A stretch of 64,000 nt of DNA, taken from assembly GCA_965247565.1 (NCBI GenBank), contig CBDFHF010000002.1, positions 186,001 through 250,000 of the forward strand. Direction: 5' to 3'. The stretch is from CBDFHF01 sp965247565. Lineage in GTDB: Bacteria; Pseudomonadota; Gammaproteobacteria; Methylococcales; Methylomonadaceae. Shown here in pieces: positions 44,610 through 53,900 of this stretch (positions are counted from its first letter, which is position 1; every line of letters starts with the position of its first letter). The notes below the pieces were generated by a model. That model was not told the origin of the DNA, did not search any database, and saw nothing but the letters and a program-made list of their open reading frames with translations. Both the position numbers and the translations under genes were made by a program.

Positions 44610-44668
44610 TATTGCATCCAAATCACCTTTATCGGCTACACTTTAGGCAAACACGAACTGGAGAAGCT

Positions 44669-44896
44669 ATGTCAGGCAAATCGTCAATCAGACTGAACAA
44701 CCTCTATTTTATCTGTATTGTTTTATCCCCTGTTCTGCTATCGGCTTGTACTTACGATGGCGTTAAGCGCACTGCCTATGAATCCATTTATCAAAGAAAC
44801 TGTATGGATCGAGTGGGCGTGCCTGATTGCGATTCGGAGCATAAAAGTTATGATCGATACAAGTATGAGCGAGAAAAGTCCTTGGAAGGGCGCTAA
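44669..44896 (+). CDS. small lipoprotein of unknown function
   Basis: 75 residues from the ATG at 44669, chosen because GGAGAAG stands just before it; an upstream ATG at 44612 lacks a ribosome site and overlaps the end of the lspA remnant region. The signal peptide ends in a lipobox LLSAC (near residue 26). The mature part (TYDGVKRTAYESIYQRNCMDRVGVPDCDSEHKSYDRYKYERE) is short, charged and has two further cysteines. I do not recognise a family. It is followed by the gene broken by IS66. Confidence 0.65.
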   Translation: MSGKSSIRLNNLYFICIVLSPVLLSACTYDGVKRTAYESIYQRNCMDRVGVPDCDSEHKSYDRYKYEREKSLEGR

Positions 44897-44907
44897 TATT
44901 GAGTACA

Positions 44908-45403
44908 ATGCCGCTCTCTTCATTAGTCGAAGTAATCTGCAAGCGATTATTATTAATTAGCTTGTTAACAATGATCGGGACTTGGTTTTATAAGGATAAA
45001 TTGCCCAATCCTGATTTTTATGACATCGCAAAACTTGCAGCACCCAGGCAAACACCCACAGAAAGGCCCGCTTTTACAACGTCAGTCAATGGGCAACAAT
45101 ACACGATTACTCCTAAATTCAACTATGAACTGGATGGCGTAGTCGTAAGCTACAATAATGCGGATGGTTTTGGGGATATTTGGCATCATAAACGTTGGCA
45201 AGATTTTCTCAATTTGCGCGATTTATGCGTGATCTGGGGCGATAATGTCGGTTCCGGTATTTACAAAAAACTGCAATTTAGCCACGACACTTGGACGTGT
45301 TGGGTAGCCTGGCAAGACAGTGAGACTGGCGCGCAATTTAAGGGTAATCAATTGTCCAATAACCATTTGCTGGCCGAAGATGAGCATATCAAAGCGGTAT
45401 TAA
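44908..45403 (+). pseudogene. 5' half of a membrane-protein gene split by IS66
   Basis: From the ATG at 44908 (TTG at 44899 possible) the frame encodes an N-terminal membrane segment (KRLLLISLLTMIGTWFYKDKLP) and a periplasmic-type domain (ITPKFNYELDGVVVSYNNADGFGDIWHHKRWQDFLNLRDLCVIWGDN, WVAWQDSETGAQFKGNQLSNNHLLAEDEHIKAVL). At 45403 the IS66 left end begins; the frame runs into it and stops at 45456. The missing C-terminal part lies at 47911-48179. When the two are joined at the target duplication, the frame reads AVL-MVAEPGDHVRLKG without a shift, giving a protein of about 255 residues. The function of the family is unknown to me. Confidence 0.85.
45396..45403 (+). repeat. left target-site duplication of IS66
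   Basis: GGTATTAA directly before the element; the right copy at 47903-47910 is TGTATTAA, matching seven of eight. Eight bases is the usual IS66 duplication length. Confidence 0.75.
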
Positions 45404-45477
45404 GTAATCGTCCGGCGAAACCATCTACAAAGCTTACACCAATGCTGGCACTCTAAGATTTTTTCCTAGGGGATTTT

Positions 45478-45780
45478 ATGGGCATTCCATTCAAATGGCG
45501 TCAGCATATTGAAGCTTGGCAACAAAGCGGGTTATCACAAGCATTATATTGTGATCAACAGCAACTCAAGAAGGGTACTTTCTCGGCTCGATTGAGTGAG
45601 TATCGCAGACTCAATCTATCTCAAGCTGTAGCGTTGATTCCTGTTCAGGTTGCATCGGTTGTTCCGACACCGGCATCCTCGTCAAACCTGGTGTTGACTC
45701 ATAACAACGGTCATCGACTGGAGCTGCCGACATCCGTATCGGCTGCGTGGTTGGCCGAGTTGTTGAAATGCCTGGGTTAA
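45478..45780 (+). CDS. tnpA: IS66 accessory protein TnpA
   Basis: 100 residues: an N-terminal HTH-like segment (FKWRQHIEAWQQSGLSQALYCDQQQLKKGTFSARLSEYRR) and a C-terminal NGHRLELPTSVSAAWLAELLKCL, the standard IS66 OrfA/TnpA ending. A purine-rich GGGG lies upstream of the ATG. It overlaps the tnpB start by 13 bases, as usual in the family. It is required for IS66 transposition, with an unclear role. Confidence 0.88.
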   Translation: MGIPFKWRQHIEAWQQSGLSQALYCDQQQLKKGTFSARLSEYRRLNLSQAVALIPVQVASVVPTPASSSNLVLTHNNGHRLELPTSVSAAWLAELLKCLG

Positions 45781-46118
45781 TTGAAACCCCAGCACAAATT
45801 TGGATTGCCGTTGCGCCTGTCGATATGAGACGCGGCCTAGATGGTTTGTCGAGCGTCGTTCAGCACAGCTTGGATCAAGCACCTTGCAGTGGTTCGGCAT
45901 TCATTTTCCGTAACCGTGCTGGTAATCGGCTGAGACTGTTGCTGTGGGATGGTAATGGGGTTTGGTTATGTCAACGCAGATTGCATCGCGGCAGTTTTGT
46001 GTGGCCCAGGGTCAACGATAAGACATTTGTGATTACCCAACGCCAGTGGGAGTGGTTAGTTGCCGGTGTCGACTGGCAGCGTTTGTCGGCGACTTGTCAG
46101 CCGGACTGGCAAGTGTAA
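45768..46118 (+). CDS. tnpB: IS66 accessory protein TnpB (Orf2)
   Basis: 116 residues from the ATG at 45768. The family signature is clear: IWIAVAPVDMRRGLDGLSSVVQ, GSAFIFRNRAGNRLRLLLWDGNGVWLCQRRLHRGSFVWP, and the QWEWLVAGVDW C-terminus. The frame extends upstream to 45747, but the overlap with tnpA and the typical start favour 45768. It is an accessory factor for transposition. Confidence 0.92.
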   Translation: MPGLIETPAQIWIAVAPVDMRRGLDGLSSVVQHSLDQAPCSGSAFIFRNRAGNRLRLLLWDGNGVWLCQRRLHRGSFVWPRVNDKTFVITQRQWEWLVAGVDWQRLSATCQPDWQV

Positions 46119-46215
46119 AAACGGTTTTAAAGTGGCTGATAAATAACAAGAAAAACAGTCATAAAACCTAGCAAAATCAAGGCTTACACGGTGATTTTAT
46201 GGTATAGTTTTCACC

Positions 46216-47856
46216 ATGAAATCACTGACTGAACTCGATCAATTAAACCTGGATCCTGCTACCAAAAACCAAGTAGCGGCACTGATTCAGGCGCTTGTTG
46301 ACCAAGCCTCTCAGGATGCCAAAACAGTGATTGCGGAGCAACAAGCCACCATCACGGCCAACGAAAAAGCCATTCTCTACAAAGACACCAAAATCACCTC
46401 GCTCACCTATGAGCTGGCCTATTACAAACGCATCCGCTACAGCACCAAAAGTGAAACCCTGACCGCTCTGCAACGGGATGTCTTTGAAGAAACCTGGAAT
46501 ACGGATATGTCGGCAATTGAAGCCGAAGTCGAACTATTGCAGGATAATCAACCGTGCGAAACGGTGGCTAGATCCAAACGCCTGCGTGCTGGCCGTCAGC
46601 CGTTACCCGCCCACCTGCCGCGCATCGATCATTATCACCAGTTGGAATCTTGCGCCTGTGGGCAATGTGGACGAGATTTGGTCAAAATTCGCGACGATGT
46701 GACTGAGCAACTGGACGTGGAACCGGCCAAGTTCTTTGTCCACCGGCACATCCGGCCACAATACGCCTGCCGGACTTGTGAAACCATCACTGCCGAGCCC
46801 ATTCCACCGGCCATCATTGACGGCGGTATGGCCGCCATCGGTTTGCTGGTTTGGGTACTCATCAGCAAATATCTGGATCACTTGCCGCTGTACCGACTGG
46901 AACAAATCGCTGCCCGTAGCAGTGTTTCCCTATCTCGATCCACGCTGGCCGATTGGGTGGGGCGTCTGGGGGTGGAACTACAGCCTCTGGTGGATCGCCT
47001 GCACTGGTATCTGTTACAACGACCTTGCGTGTTAGCCGATGAAACCCCGGTACCGCAGTTGGATCCCGGCAAAGGTAAAACGAAGAAGGCTTATCTATGG
47101 GCGTATCGCAGTAACGATCTGCAACCTGGGCCTAAGATCATTGTCTTTGACTACCAAGCCGGTCGCAGTGGCCGACATGCCGAACAGTTTCTACAAGACT
47201 GGCAAGGTCATCTAATGGTTGATGGCTACGGAGGATACAAAGCCTTGTTTGCTGCAGCTCGGGCGCATCCAGCCACACAATCTTTATTGTCGTCCTGCAT
47301 TGAGTTAGCGTGCTGGACCCATGCGCGCCGCAAATTCTTTGACCTCTTTCAAGCTAATCAAAGTCCGGTTGCCAAAGAAGCCTTGCAGCGCATTGCCGAG
47401 TTGTATGAGATTGAAGCCGAAGGCCGGGAGATGAGTATCGATGGCCGGAAAAACCTGCGTGCTGAAAAAAGCCAACCACGCTTAACCGAACTGCATGATT
47501 GGCTGCAGCAAACCCGTTTGCGCACGGCACCTGGCAGCGCTTTGATGAAAGCGATCGAATACAGCCTGAAACGCTGGTCGGCACTGATCCGCTATGCCGA
47601 AACCGGTGATCTACCCATAGATAACAACAGTACCGAGAACTGTATTAGGCCGATTGCGCTAGGCAGACGCAACTGGCTCTTTGCCGGATCAGAACGAGCG
47701 GGCCAGCGCGCTGCCGCAATTCAATCCTTACTAGGCACCGCCAAATTAAATGGGCTTGATCCCGCTGCCTGGCTAAAAGATACTCTAGAAAAACTCCCTA
47801 TCTGGCCCAACAGCCGCATCGATGAATTACTGCCTTTTGGTACAAAATCAGAATAA
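46216..47856 (+). CDS. tnpC: IS66 transposase TnpC
   Basis: A 546-residue IS66 transposase. An N-terminal coiled coil (about 20-75) is followed by a zinc-binding-like domain (CACGQCGRDL, CRTCE) and the DDE catalytic domain. The acidic residues are seen in VLADETPVPQLDPG, MVDGYGGYKALF and DNNSTENCIRPIALGRRNWLFAGSERAGQRAAAI. The C-terminal IS66 domain (LLGTAKLNGLDPAAWLKDTLEKLP) is complete. The gene looks intact. Confidence 0.95.
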   Translation: MKSLTELDQLNLDPATKNQVAALIQALVDQASQDAKTVIAEQQATITANEKAILYKDTKITSLTYELAYYKRIRYSTKSETLTALQRDVFEETWNTDMSAIEAEVELLQDNQPCETVARSKRLRAGRQPLPAHLPRIDHYHQLESCACGQCGRDLVKIRDDVTEQLDVEPAKFFVHRHIRPQYACRTCETITAEPIPPAIIDGGMAAIGLLVWVLISKYLDHLPLYRLEQIAARSSVSLSRSTLADWVGRLGVELQPLVDRLHWYLLQRPCVLADETPVPQLDPGKGKTKKAYLWAYRSNDLQPGPKIIVFDYQAGRSGRHAEQFLQDWQGHLMVDGYGGYKALFAAARAHPATQSLLSSCIELACWTHARRKFFDLFQANQSPVAKEALQRIAELYEIEAEGREMSIDGRKNLRAEKSQPRLTELHDWLQQTRLRTAPGSALMKAIEYSLKRWSALIRYAETGDLPIDNNSTENCIRPIALGRRNWLFAGSERAGQRAAAIQSLLGTAKLNGLDPAAWLKDTLEKLPIWPNSRIDELLPFGTKSE

Positions 47857-47902
47857 ATTGATTTTGGCAATTTCTAAGATAGTGGTCGGGCTGATCGAAT
47901 AC

Positions 47903-47910
47903 TGTATTAA
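47903..47910 (+). repeat. right target-site duplication of IS66
   Basis: TGTATTAA, matching the left copy at 45396-45403 except for the first base. Confidence 0.75.
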
Positions 47911-48179
47911 TGGTGGCCGAACCCGGCGATCATGTCCGTCTGAAAGGAGTGTTAGCCGAATACGCCAATAAAAATAACGGCTTTTTTCGAGGCACCAGCA
48001 CGATTCGTGAAGATACCGGCAATGGCGCTTGCGAGACGGTTTATCTGGACTCATTTGAAATCATCAATAAAGCTAACCGCAAACTGCGGGGTTTGCATCA
48101 CTTATCAAAATGGCTCAGTATTATTTTTGGTCTTGGGTTTCTGATTATGTTTTTTGTGGCGCCGGTACGCATTACTTGA
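47911..48179 (+). pseudogene. 3' half of the IS66-split membrane-protein gene
   Basis: About 89 residues continue the frame of 44908-45403: VAEPGDHVRLKGVLAEYANKNNGFFRGTSTIREDTGNGACETVYLDSFEII, then a membrane helix (HLSKWLSIIFGLGFLIMFFVAPV). The TSTxRxDTGNGACE pattern is conserved in related uninterrupted proteins as I recall them. An ATG at 47910, created across the duplication, could start a short product, but no ribosome site is near. The gene is best regarded as broken. Confidence 0.85.
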
Positions 48180-48211
48180 TAGGGCAGGGGTTTAGAAAGC
48201 GATACCCAATT

Positions 48212-50893
48212 TTATTGCCTTAGATCCTTAACCACCCGAACAATATCAAAGTTGTCGGCATGGGTTTCTATGCTAAAGCCGAGTTTTTTTACCAACGATA
48301 GCATCGGTTTATTCTCTACCAATACCTCACCTTCAATATAGTTAATACCTTTGGCTTTGGCAGTTTGAATTAAAGTAATCATCAGCTTGGAGCCGATGCC
48401 CAAACATTGACAATCATCGGTCACTACTAGCGCAAACTCTACCGAATGACCGTCCGGATTCATTAAATAGCGGCCTACGCCCAGCTCATTGGGTTTGCTT
48501 TTATCGTCGGTGACGGCCACAAAAGCCATTTCCCGGTCGTAATCGATTTGGGTAAAGCGCACGATCATTTCTGGGGTTAATTCCTGCAAGGCTTGCATAA
48601 AGCGAAAATACTTACTGCGCTCAGACAAACGGTGCACAAAATCAGATTCCATCACTGCATCTTCAGGGCGAATCGGCCGAATAGTGATATTGGTGCCATC
48701 TCTCAGTTGATGTTGCTGGATTAATTCATGCGGATACGGATGAATAGCCATGTGGGCATAAGGTGTTAGTTGATGGGCGCTATGCGCTTTAATGCGGGCA
48801 TCAACGGCTATAGCGCCGTGTTCGTCAACGATTAATGGGTTAATGTCCAGCTCCAGAATTTCCGGTAGCTCGCTGACCATAGCCGAAACATTCAGCAGGA
48901 CATCAATCAGTGCTTTCATATTAGCAGCGGGTAATTGCCTGAAGGCTTTTAAATATTTGGCGGCTTTGGTGTTGGCAATCATTTGTTCAACCATGTAGGC
49001 ATTCAGCGGCGGCAAGGCGACGGCATTATCCTGCAAAATTTCTACCAGTGTTCCGCCCAAACCAAAGCTAATCGCAGGGCCGAATACTGGGTCTCGAACT
49101 ACGCCAATCATTAATTCCCGGCCAGTTTTGCTACGGAACATAGGTTCAATGGTCACGCCGACTTCCGTTATCTCAGGGTGGTTTTTCCGAATTGCCGCTT
49201 CCATTTCGGTGAAATGCCGCGACACTTCCTGGACACTGCCAATGTTAAGTCGCACGCCATCTATATCGGATTTATGACTGAATTCGGCCATATTGATTTT
49301 CAATACCACCGGAAAACCCAAGGTTTCAGCAGCAATCATGGCGTCTTTTGCATTGCTGATTTTAATGGTTTGGTTAACCGGAATGTGGAATGCCGCCAGA
49401 ATAGCTTTGGATTCCAAGGTAGTTAAAACCTGTCTGCCTTCCGATAACACCCGTTCGATAATCAAGCGCGCTCCGGTTACATCCGGCAAAGCCAGTTCAT
49501 CGCTGGGGGAGGGGATTTGTTTGAGTAAAATTTGATTGCGGGTGTATTTAGCTAAAAATGAGAAAGCATCGACAGCAATTTCGGGGGTAGTAAAGTGAGC
49601 CACTTTGCTGTTATCAAACAGTTCGCGGCCTTCCTGAACTTTAGCACCACCTGTCCACGAAGCCAAAATAGGTTTCTTGCTGTGTTTTGCGCCATCAATA
49701 ATACATTGCGCGACTTGGGTCGGGTGGGTCATGGCTTGCGGAGTTAAAATCACCAGTACGCCATCGTTGTTATTGTCATTCAGACAAATTTCCAGGGCTT
49801 TTTGGTAACGCTCGGCTGTGGCATCGCCCAAAATATCTACCGGATTAGCATGCGACCAATGCAAGGGTAGTACCTCATTTAAAGCAGTGATGCTGGCAGG
49901 GCTGAGTTCCGCCATGTGTACGCCGACATCCTCAGCGCGGTCTGTACTCATTACCCCTGGGCCACCGGCATTGGTGATAATGGCCAGCCGATCCTGTTCC
50001 ACCACATAATTATTAGCTAGTACCCGGGCCGCGGAAAACAACTCATTAATGCTATAAACCCTGACCACTCCGGCGCGATTGATAGCGGCATCAAATACAC
50101 TATCACCACCGACCATAGCGCCGGTATGCGACATAGCGGCTTTACAACCCGCTTCATGACGGCCGGATTTAATGAGAACGACCGGCTTTAAGCGCGCCGC
50201 TGCTTTCAGACCACTTAAAAAACGCCGTGCATCCCGGATGCCCTCCACATACATTAAAATGCCGGTGGTTTTACTGTCGGTGGCCAGGTAATCCAGCACT
50301 TCGCCAAAATCAATATCTGCCGCGCCTCCTATTGATACCACCGAAGAAAAACCAATGTCGCGGGTTTTGGCCCAATCTAAGATAGCCGTACAAATAGCAC
50401 CCGACTGGGATAACAACGCCAGGTTGCCGTCTTTGACTGTGCCATCGCCGAAACTGGCATTGAGATTGCCACTCGGGCAAATAACACCCAGACAATTAGG
50501 GCCTATTATCCGAATGTTGTAGCGATGGGCTATATCCAAAACTTCCTGCTGTAAATGTTTTCCCTCCGCGCCAAGCTCTCCGAACCCGGCGGTAATGATA
50601 ATCACAGAGCCAACGCCGGTTTCGCCACATTGTCGAATAACACCCGGAACGGTGGGCGCTGGCGTGGCAATCACGACCAGATCGACTTGTTCAGGAATAG
50701 CAGTTAAATCGGGATAGGCTTTTAACCCCAATAAAGATTGTCGTTTATTGTTAACCGCATACAAATTGCCTTTAAAACCGGCTTCCTGCATGTTTAACAA
50801 TAATCGTAATCCGACGCTATTTTCACGTTCAGAAGCGCCCACAATAGCGACTGATTGAGGTGTAAAAAAACGGCTGAGATAGTGTGGCCCCAT
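48212..50893 (-). CDS. NDP-forming acyl-CoA ligase with GNAT domain (PatZ/Pka-like protein acetyltransferase)
   Basis: 893 residues. Residues about 5-460 are the CoA-binding and ligase-type domains of ADP-forming acetyl-CoA synthetase (SVAIVGASERENSVG, IIGPNCLGVI, LLSQSGAICTAILDWA, AMSHTGAMVGGD). Residues about 480-690 are the ATP-grasp part (AFHIPVNQTIKISNAKDAM, PVVLKINMAEFSHKSDIDGV). Residues about 725-893 are a GNAT acetyltransferase (IRPIRPEDA, VTDDCQCLGIGSKLM). The layout and size equal E. coli PatZ (YfiQ), a lysine acetyltransferase that silences acetyl-CoA synthetase. It probably forms its own unit, downstream of the che genes on the same strand. Confidence 0.9.
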   Translation of the reverse strand: MGPHYLSRFFTPQSVAIVGASERENSVGLRLLLNMQEAGFKGNLYAVNNKRQSLLGLKAYPDLTAIPEQVDLVVIATPAPTVPGVIRQCGETGVGSVIIITAGFGELGAEGKHLQQEVLDIAHRYNIRIIGPNCLGVICPSGNLNASFGDGTVKDGNLALLSQSGAICTAILDWAKTRDIGFSSVVSIGGAADIDFGEVLDYLATDSKTTGILMYVEGIRDARRFLSGLKAAARLKPVVLIKSGRHEAGCKAAMSHTGAMVGGDSVFDAAINRAGVVRVYSINELFSAARVLANNYVVEQDRLAIITNAGGPGVMSTDRAEDVGVHMAELSPASITALNEVLPLHWSHANPVDILGDATAERYQKALEICLNDNNNDGVLVILTPQAMTHPTQVAQCIIDGAKHSKKPILASWTGGAKVQEGRELFDNSKVAHFTTPEIAVDAFSFLAKYTRNQILLKQIPSPSDELALPDVTGARLIIERVLSEGRQVLTTLESKAILAAFHIPVNQTIKISNAKDAMIAAETLGFPVVLKINMAEFSHKSDIDGVRLNIGSVQEVSRHFTEMEAAIRKNHPEITEVGVTIEPMFRSKTGRELMIGVVRDPVFGPAISFGLGGTLVEILQDNAVALPPLNAYMVEQMIANTKAAKYLKAFRQLPAANMKALIDVLLNVSAMVSELPEILELDINPLIVDEHGAIAVDARIKAHSAHQLTPYAHMAIHPYPHELIQQHQLRDGTNITIRPIRPEDAVMESDFVHRLSERSKYFRFMQALQELTPEMIVRFTQIDYDREMAFVAVTDDKSKPNELGVGRYLMNPDGHSVEFALVVTDDCQCLGIGSKLMITLIQTAKAKGINYIEGEVLVENKPMLSLVKKLGFSIETHADNFDIVRVVKDLRQ

Positions 50894-51011
50894 TGCAATA
50901 CCTAAGACTGAAAAAATAAGTTACTGATTAACGCAGAGTAACACTTCTGGGTATGGGTTCAGATTAAATTTTGATGACGGGAGATTGCTATGAATAAAAT
51001 ATAGTTTGGAT

Positions 51012-51045
51012 GCGGGAATGCCGAGCTGAGGCTTAGCGTTCCCGC
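51012..51045 (-). terminator. hairpin after cheZ, possible dispersed repeat
   Basis: GCGGGAATGC pairs with GCGTTCCCGC (one G-U pair) across a 14-base loop. It lies downstream of cheZ on the minus strand and before the PatZ-like gene. It may terminate the chemotaxis transcript. The stem resembles REP-like elements in other gammaproteobacteria, but no second full copy was seen here. Confidence 0.5.
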
Positions 51046-51073
51046 AACGCTTCAATACGAGTGTCAAAAATCA

Positions 51074-51691
51074 TTAGAAACCTAAACTATCAAGCAGATC
51101 TTCAACTTGTTCTTGACCTGAAACCACACCCTCAATATTAGGGTTTATTTGTGGTCCATTCATGAGGCTGGCCTGGGTTTCTGTTTTTACAATGTTGGGA
51201 GAAAAATCGATTAACACTTGGACTAGCTCTTTTTCCAGATCTTGTACCAAGCCGGTAATTTTTTGGATCACTTGACCTGTTAAATCCTGAAAGTCTTGAG
51301 CCATCATAATGTCCATTAATAAAGCCTTGGTTTCAGTCGTATGATTTCCAGTCATTGCTAAAAAGGCTTGTGTATCCATGGCGGCATCTTTATACAATGA
51401 ATACAAAGAAGGATTGGTTAATACTTCGTTCCAACGTTCTTCCAGCGCAGTGGCACCGGATGCGATTTCAGCTTGCAAGGGGATGGCAATATCTGTCGCG
51501 TTTAAGACTTTTTCTGCGGCTTGTTCGGTCATGCGCGCCACATAATTAAGACGATCACACGCATCGGGTATGTCTTGCGCGGCCTGCTCTAAAATTTTAT
51601 CCAACCCCAATTCACCGAGACTGTTGTGCAGCGTCCTGGTTACTTTTCCAATGCGGCTGAGCATTTGTTCGCTTTGAGTTTTAGCAGTCAA
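51074..51691 (-). CDS. cheZ: CheZ, CheY-P phosphatase
   Basis: 205 residues from a TTG at 51691, two bases after the cheY stop, with the GGGGGG end of cheY serving as ribosome site; ATG at 51664 is an alternative. It is a long helical hairpin with the catalytic segment AQDFQDLTGQVIQKI (the second Gln of DFQDLTGQ region is the family's active residue area). The C-terminal helix EDLLDSLGF binds CheY. CheZ removes the phosphate from CheY to end the motor signal. It closes the che operon. Confidence 0.94.
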   Translation of the reverse strand: MTAKTQSEQMLSRIGKVTRTLHNSLGELGLDKILEQAAQDIPDACDRLNYVARMTEQAAEKVLNATDIAIPLQAEIASGATALEERWNEVLTNPSLYSLYKDAAMDTQAFLAMTGNHTTETKALLMDIMMAQDFQDLTGQVIQKITGLVQDLEKELVQVLIDFSPNIVKTETQASLMNGPQINPNIEGVVSGQEQVEDLLDSLGF

Positions 51692-51693
51692 GC

Positions 51694-52092
51694 TTACCCC
51701 CCCGCTTTTTCAAGCTTCTCGAATATCTTCGACAATTTATCTGCCAAAATAGCGGCTGTAAAAGGCTTAATGACATAACCATTTACGCCCGCTTGAGCAG
51801 CAGCCACTATGTTTTCCTTTTTTGCTTCAGCTGTGACCAGTAACACGGGTAAATCCTTAAGCTGGGCATCAGCACGGATAGTTTGCAGCATGGTTAAGCC
51901 ATCCATCACCGGCATATTCCAGTCTGAAATGACAAAATCAAAGCCGCCATTTTTTAATTTGGCAAGCGCTTGTGCGCCATCTTCAGCCTCGTCCATGTTC
52001 ATGTAGCCTAATTCCCTCAGCAAGCCACGCGTTATCCTGCGCATGGTTGAAAAATCATCCACAACCAGGAATTTAGTATTTGGGTTTGCCAT
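51694..52092 (-). CDS. cheY: CheY, chemotaxis response regulator
   Basis: A 132-residue single receiver domain very close to enterobacterial CheY: FLVVDDFSTMRRITRGLLRELGY (acidic pair), phospho-acceptor Asp in FVISDWNMPVMDG, Thr in LLVTAEAKKENI, Lys in YVIKPFTA. When phosphorylated it should bind the flagellar motor switch. It is followed at once by its phosphatase gene cheZ. Confidence 0.97.
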   Translation of the reverse strand: MANPNTKFLVVDDFSTMRRITRGLLRELGYMNMDEAEDGAQALAKLKNGGFDFVISDWNMPVMDGLTMLQTIRADAQLKDLPVLLVTAEAKKENIVAAAQAGVNGYVIKPFTAAILADKLSKIFEKLEKAGG

Positions 52093-52185
52093 GCATTTCT
52101 CCGTTGGTAATAATCATTTTTAAATTTTTTAAATCAGCCTTACACAGGGTGAATATCTGATTTATTTCTCTCGATTGAGTATAGG

Positions 52186-53256
52186 CTACACACGCAATGC
52201 GCGAGAGCTATTTGCCATCAAATGACTGAGTACACGCTTAGGTAAATCATTTAAATGAGCTATTTCATCGACACCGCCATGTGCCACTGCTTCTTTGGGC
52301 ATACCATAGACCACACAGCTTTCTTCATTTTGGGCAAAGTTATAGGCGCCCGCGTCTTTCATGTGTCGCATACCGATGGCACCGTCCTGACCCATTCCAG
52401 TCAGGATAACGCCGATAACGTTTTTGCCTGCCGATGCGGCGGCTGATTCAAATAGGACATCGACAGAAGGTTTGTGTCGGCTAACCGGCGCCGCATCGCT
52501 GAGTTGAGTCACGTAATTGGCACCGCTTCTCCCTAGTAACAAGTGTTTATCGCCGGGAGCGATGTAAGCATGGCCGGGCAAAATACGTTCACCTCCCTCG
52601 GCCTCTTTAACTGAAATCTGGCAGAGTGAATCCAGGCGGTTTGCAAATGATTTAGTAAATCCAGCCGGCATGTGTTGAGTAATTAAAATACCAGGACAAT
52701 CCGATGGCATTTGCATTAAAAAGGCTTTAATTGCTTCTGTGCCACCGGTCGAAGCACCGACAATTAATAGTTTCTCACTACTGATTAACGGATTACGAAT
52801 AGAAGTGGGTGTGCTATGAGCAGGCTTCGGTGCGGATTGGCGGGATAACAAAGCCATCCTCGCTTGTGCTGCGGCGCGAATTTTGTCGGCAATAATTTCG
52901 GTGTATTCCCGCATGCCTTCGGAAATAGACATTTTTGGTTTGGCTACAAAATCGACAGCACCCAGCTCCAGCGCGCGCAGCGTAATTTCTGAGCCTTGTT
53001 CGGTTAAGGTAGATACCATTACCACCGGCATAGGGCGCAAGCGCATCAAACGTTCCAGAAAGTCCAGTCCATCCATTTTGGGCATTTCCACGTCCAGCGT
53101 TAGCACATCTGGATTCAGTTGCTTGATCATGTCGCGAGCAATGAGCGGATCCGGCGCAGCACCCACGACAGTCATATCCGATTGGCTATTAATAATTTCT
53201 GTGAGCAAACTGCGAATCAATGCAGAATCATCAACTACAAGTACTTTTATCTTCAT
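52186..53256 (-). CDS. cheB: CheB, receptor methylesterase/deamidase response regulator
   Basis: 356 residues: a receiver domain (1-120; VVDDSALIRSLL, phospho-Asp in LTLDVEMPKMDG, VSTLTEQGS), a linker, then the methylesterase domain (about 165-350) with catalytic Ser in VGASTGGTEAI, His in TQHMPAGF and Asp in TGMGQDGA. It removes methyl groups from receptors during adaptation and deamidates glutamines. Downstream of cheD, in the same operon. Confidence 0.97.
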   Translation of the reverse strand: MKIKVLVVDDSALIRSLLTEIINSQSDMTVVGAAPDPLIARDMIKQLNPDVLTLDVEMPKMDGLDFLERLMRLRPMPVVMVSTLTEQGSEITLRALELGAVDFVAKPKMSISEGMREYTEIIADKIRAAAQARMALLSRQSAPKPAHSTPTSIRNPLISSEKLLIVGASTGGTEAIKAFLMQMPSDCPGILITQHMPAGFTKSFANRLDSLCQISVKEAEGGERILPGHAYIAPGDKHLLLGRSGANYVTQLSDAAPVSRHKPSVDVLFESAAASAGKNVIGVILTGMGQDGAIGMRHMKDAGAYNFAQNEESCVVYGMPKEAVAHGGVDEIAHLNDLPKRVLSHLMANSSRALRV

Positions 53257-53291
53257 TTAGTTAATCCCGTTCTTTAAATCCGTTAAATTGA

Positions 53292-53900
53292 TCAAAACAA
53301 ATCTATGTCGCCGCCCACATCACTGGTTTTAAGTCTAGTTGCATAAGCTTCCTCACGTTTAACCAAGGTGTCGTTATGCATGTTGATTAATTTTTTGACC
53401 AAAACCTTGCCTGTTTTTGGGAAGTAATAGACTTTTCTCGGATAGATATCCAACAAGTCCTCACCGGTAATGCGGATGCGTTCATCTTTCAAGAATTTTT
53501 TCGCAAATTCGGCGTTACGATCACCCACATTCATGGTGGTGAAACTTTTTAAAACGTTACCGCCCCCGAAAATTTTGGCTTCCAGATTTTCACGACGTGC
53601 GCCGCTGCGAAGCAACTGATTGATCAATACTTCCATGGCATAAGTGCCATAACGCATAGATTCGGAAACCGGACTGTCTTTGGTAGCAGTTCCGCTGTAA
53701 GGCAACATAAAGTGATTCATGCCCCCAACGCCCGACACATTGTCCCGAATACAGGCAGATACACAGGAACCCAACACAGTGACAATGACCATATCCTTGT
53801 CGGTATAGTAATATTCCCCTGGGGAAATCTTTGCAGCGTCACGGTCAAAAGTACGATCAAAGTAAAGCGTCGTAGAGATCTCTTCTAGCAACATGCTCAC
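53292..53900 (-). CDS. cheD: CheD, receptor glutamine deamidase
   Basis: About 200 residues; the GTG at 53900 overlaps the cheR stop (GTGA), and an ATG at 53894 is an alternative. The catalytic Cys is in VLGSCVSACIRD and His in GGMNHFMLP, with the CheD segment AKIFGGGNVL. It deamidates receptor glutamines and can interact with other Che proteins. It sits between cheR and cheB, typical of the adaptation module outside enterobacteria. Confidence 0.95.
   Translation of the reverse strand: MSMLLEEISTTLYFDRTFDRDAAKISPGEYYYTDKDMVIVTVLGSCVSACIRDNVSGVGGMNHFMLPYSGTATKDSPVSESMRYGTYAMEVLINQLLRSGARRENLEAKIFGGGNVLKSFTTMNVGDRNAEFAKKFLKDERIRITGEDLLDIYPRKVYYFPKTGKVLVKKLINMHNDTLVKREEAYATRLKTSDVGGDIDLF

Larger units (their letters stand above)
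45404..47902 (+). mobile_element. IS66-family insertion sequence (about 2.5 kb)
   Basis: The element contains the three IS66 genes tnpA, tnpB and tnpC in the usual order. The ends are imperfect inverted repeats: GTAATCGTCCGGCG at the left, and GTATTCGATCAGCC reading inwards from the right end (47902). It is 2499 bases long and flanked by an 8-base duplication with one mismatch. All three genes appear intact, so it may be active. It interrupts a membrane-protein gene. Confidence 0.9.
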
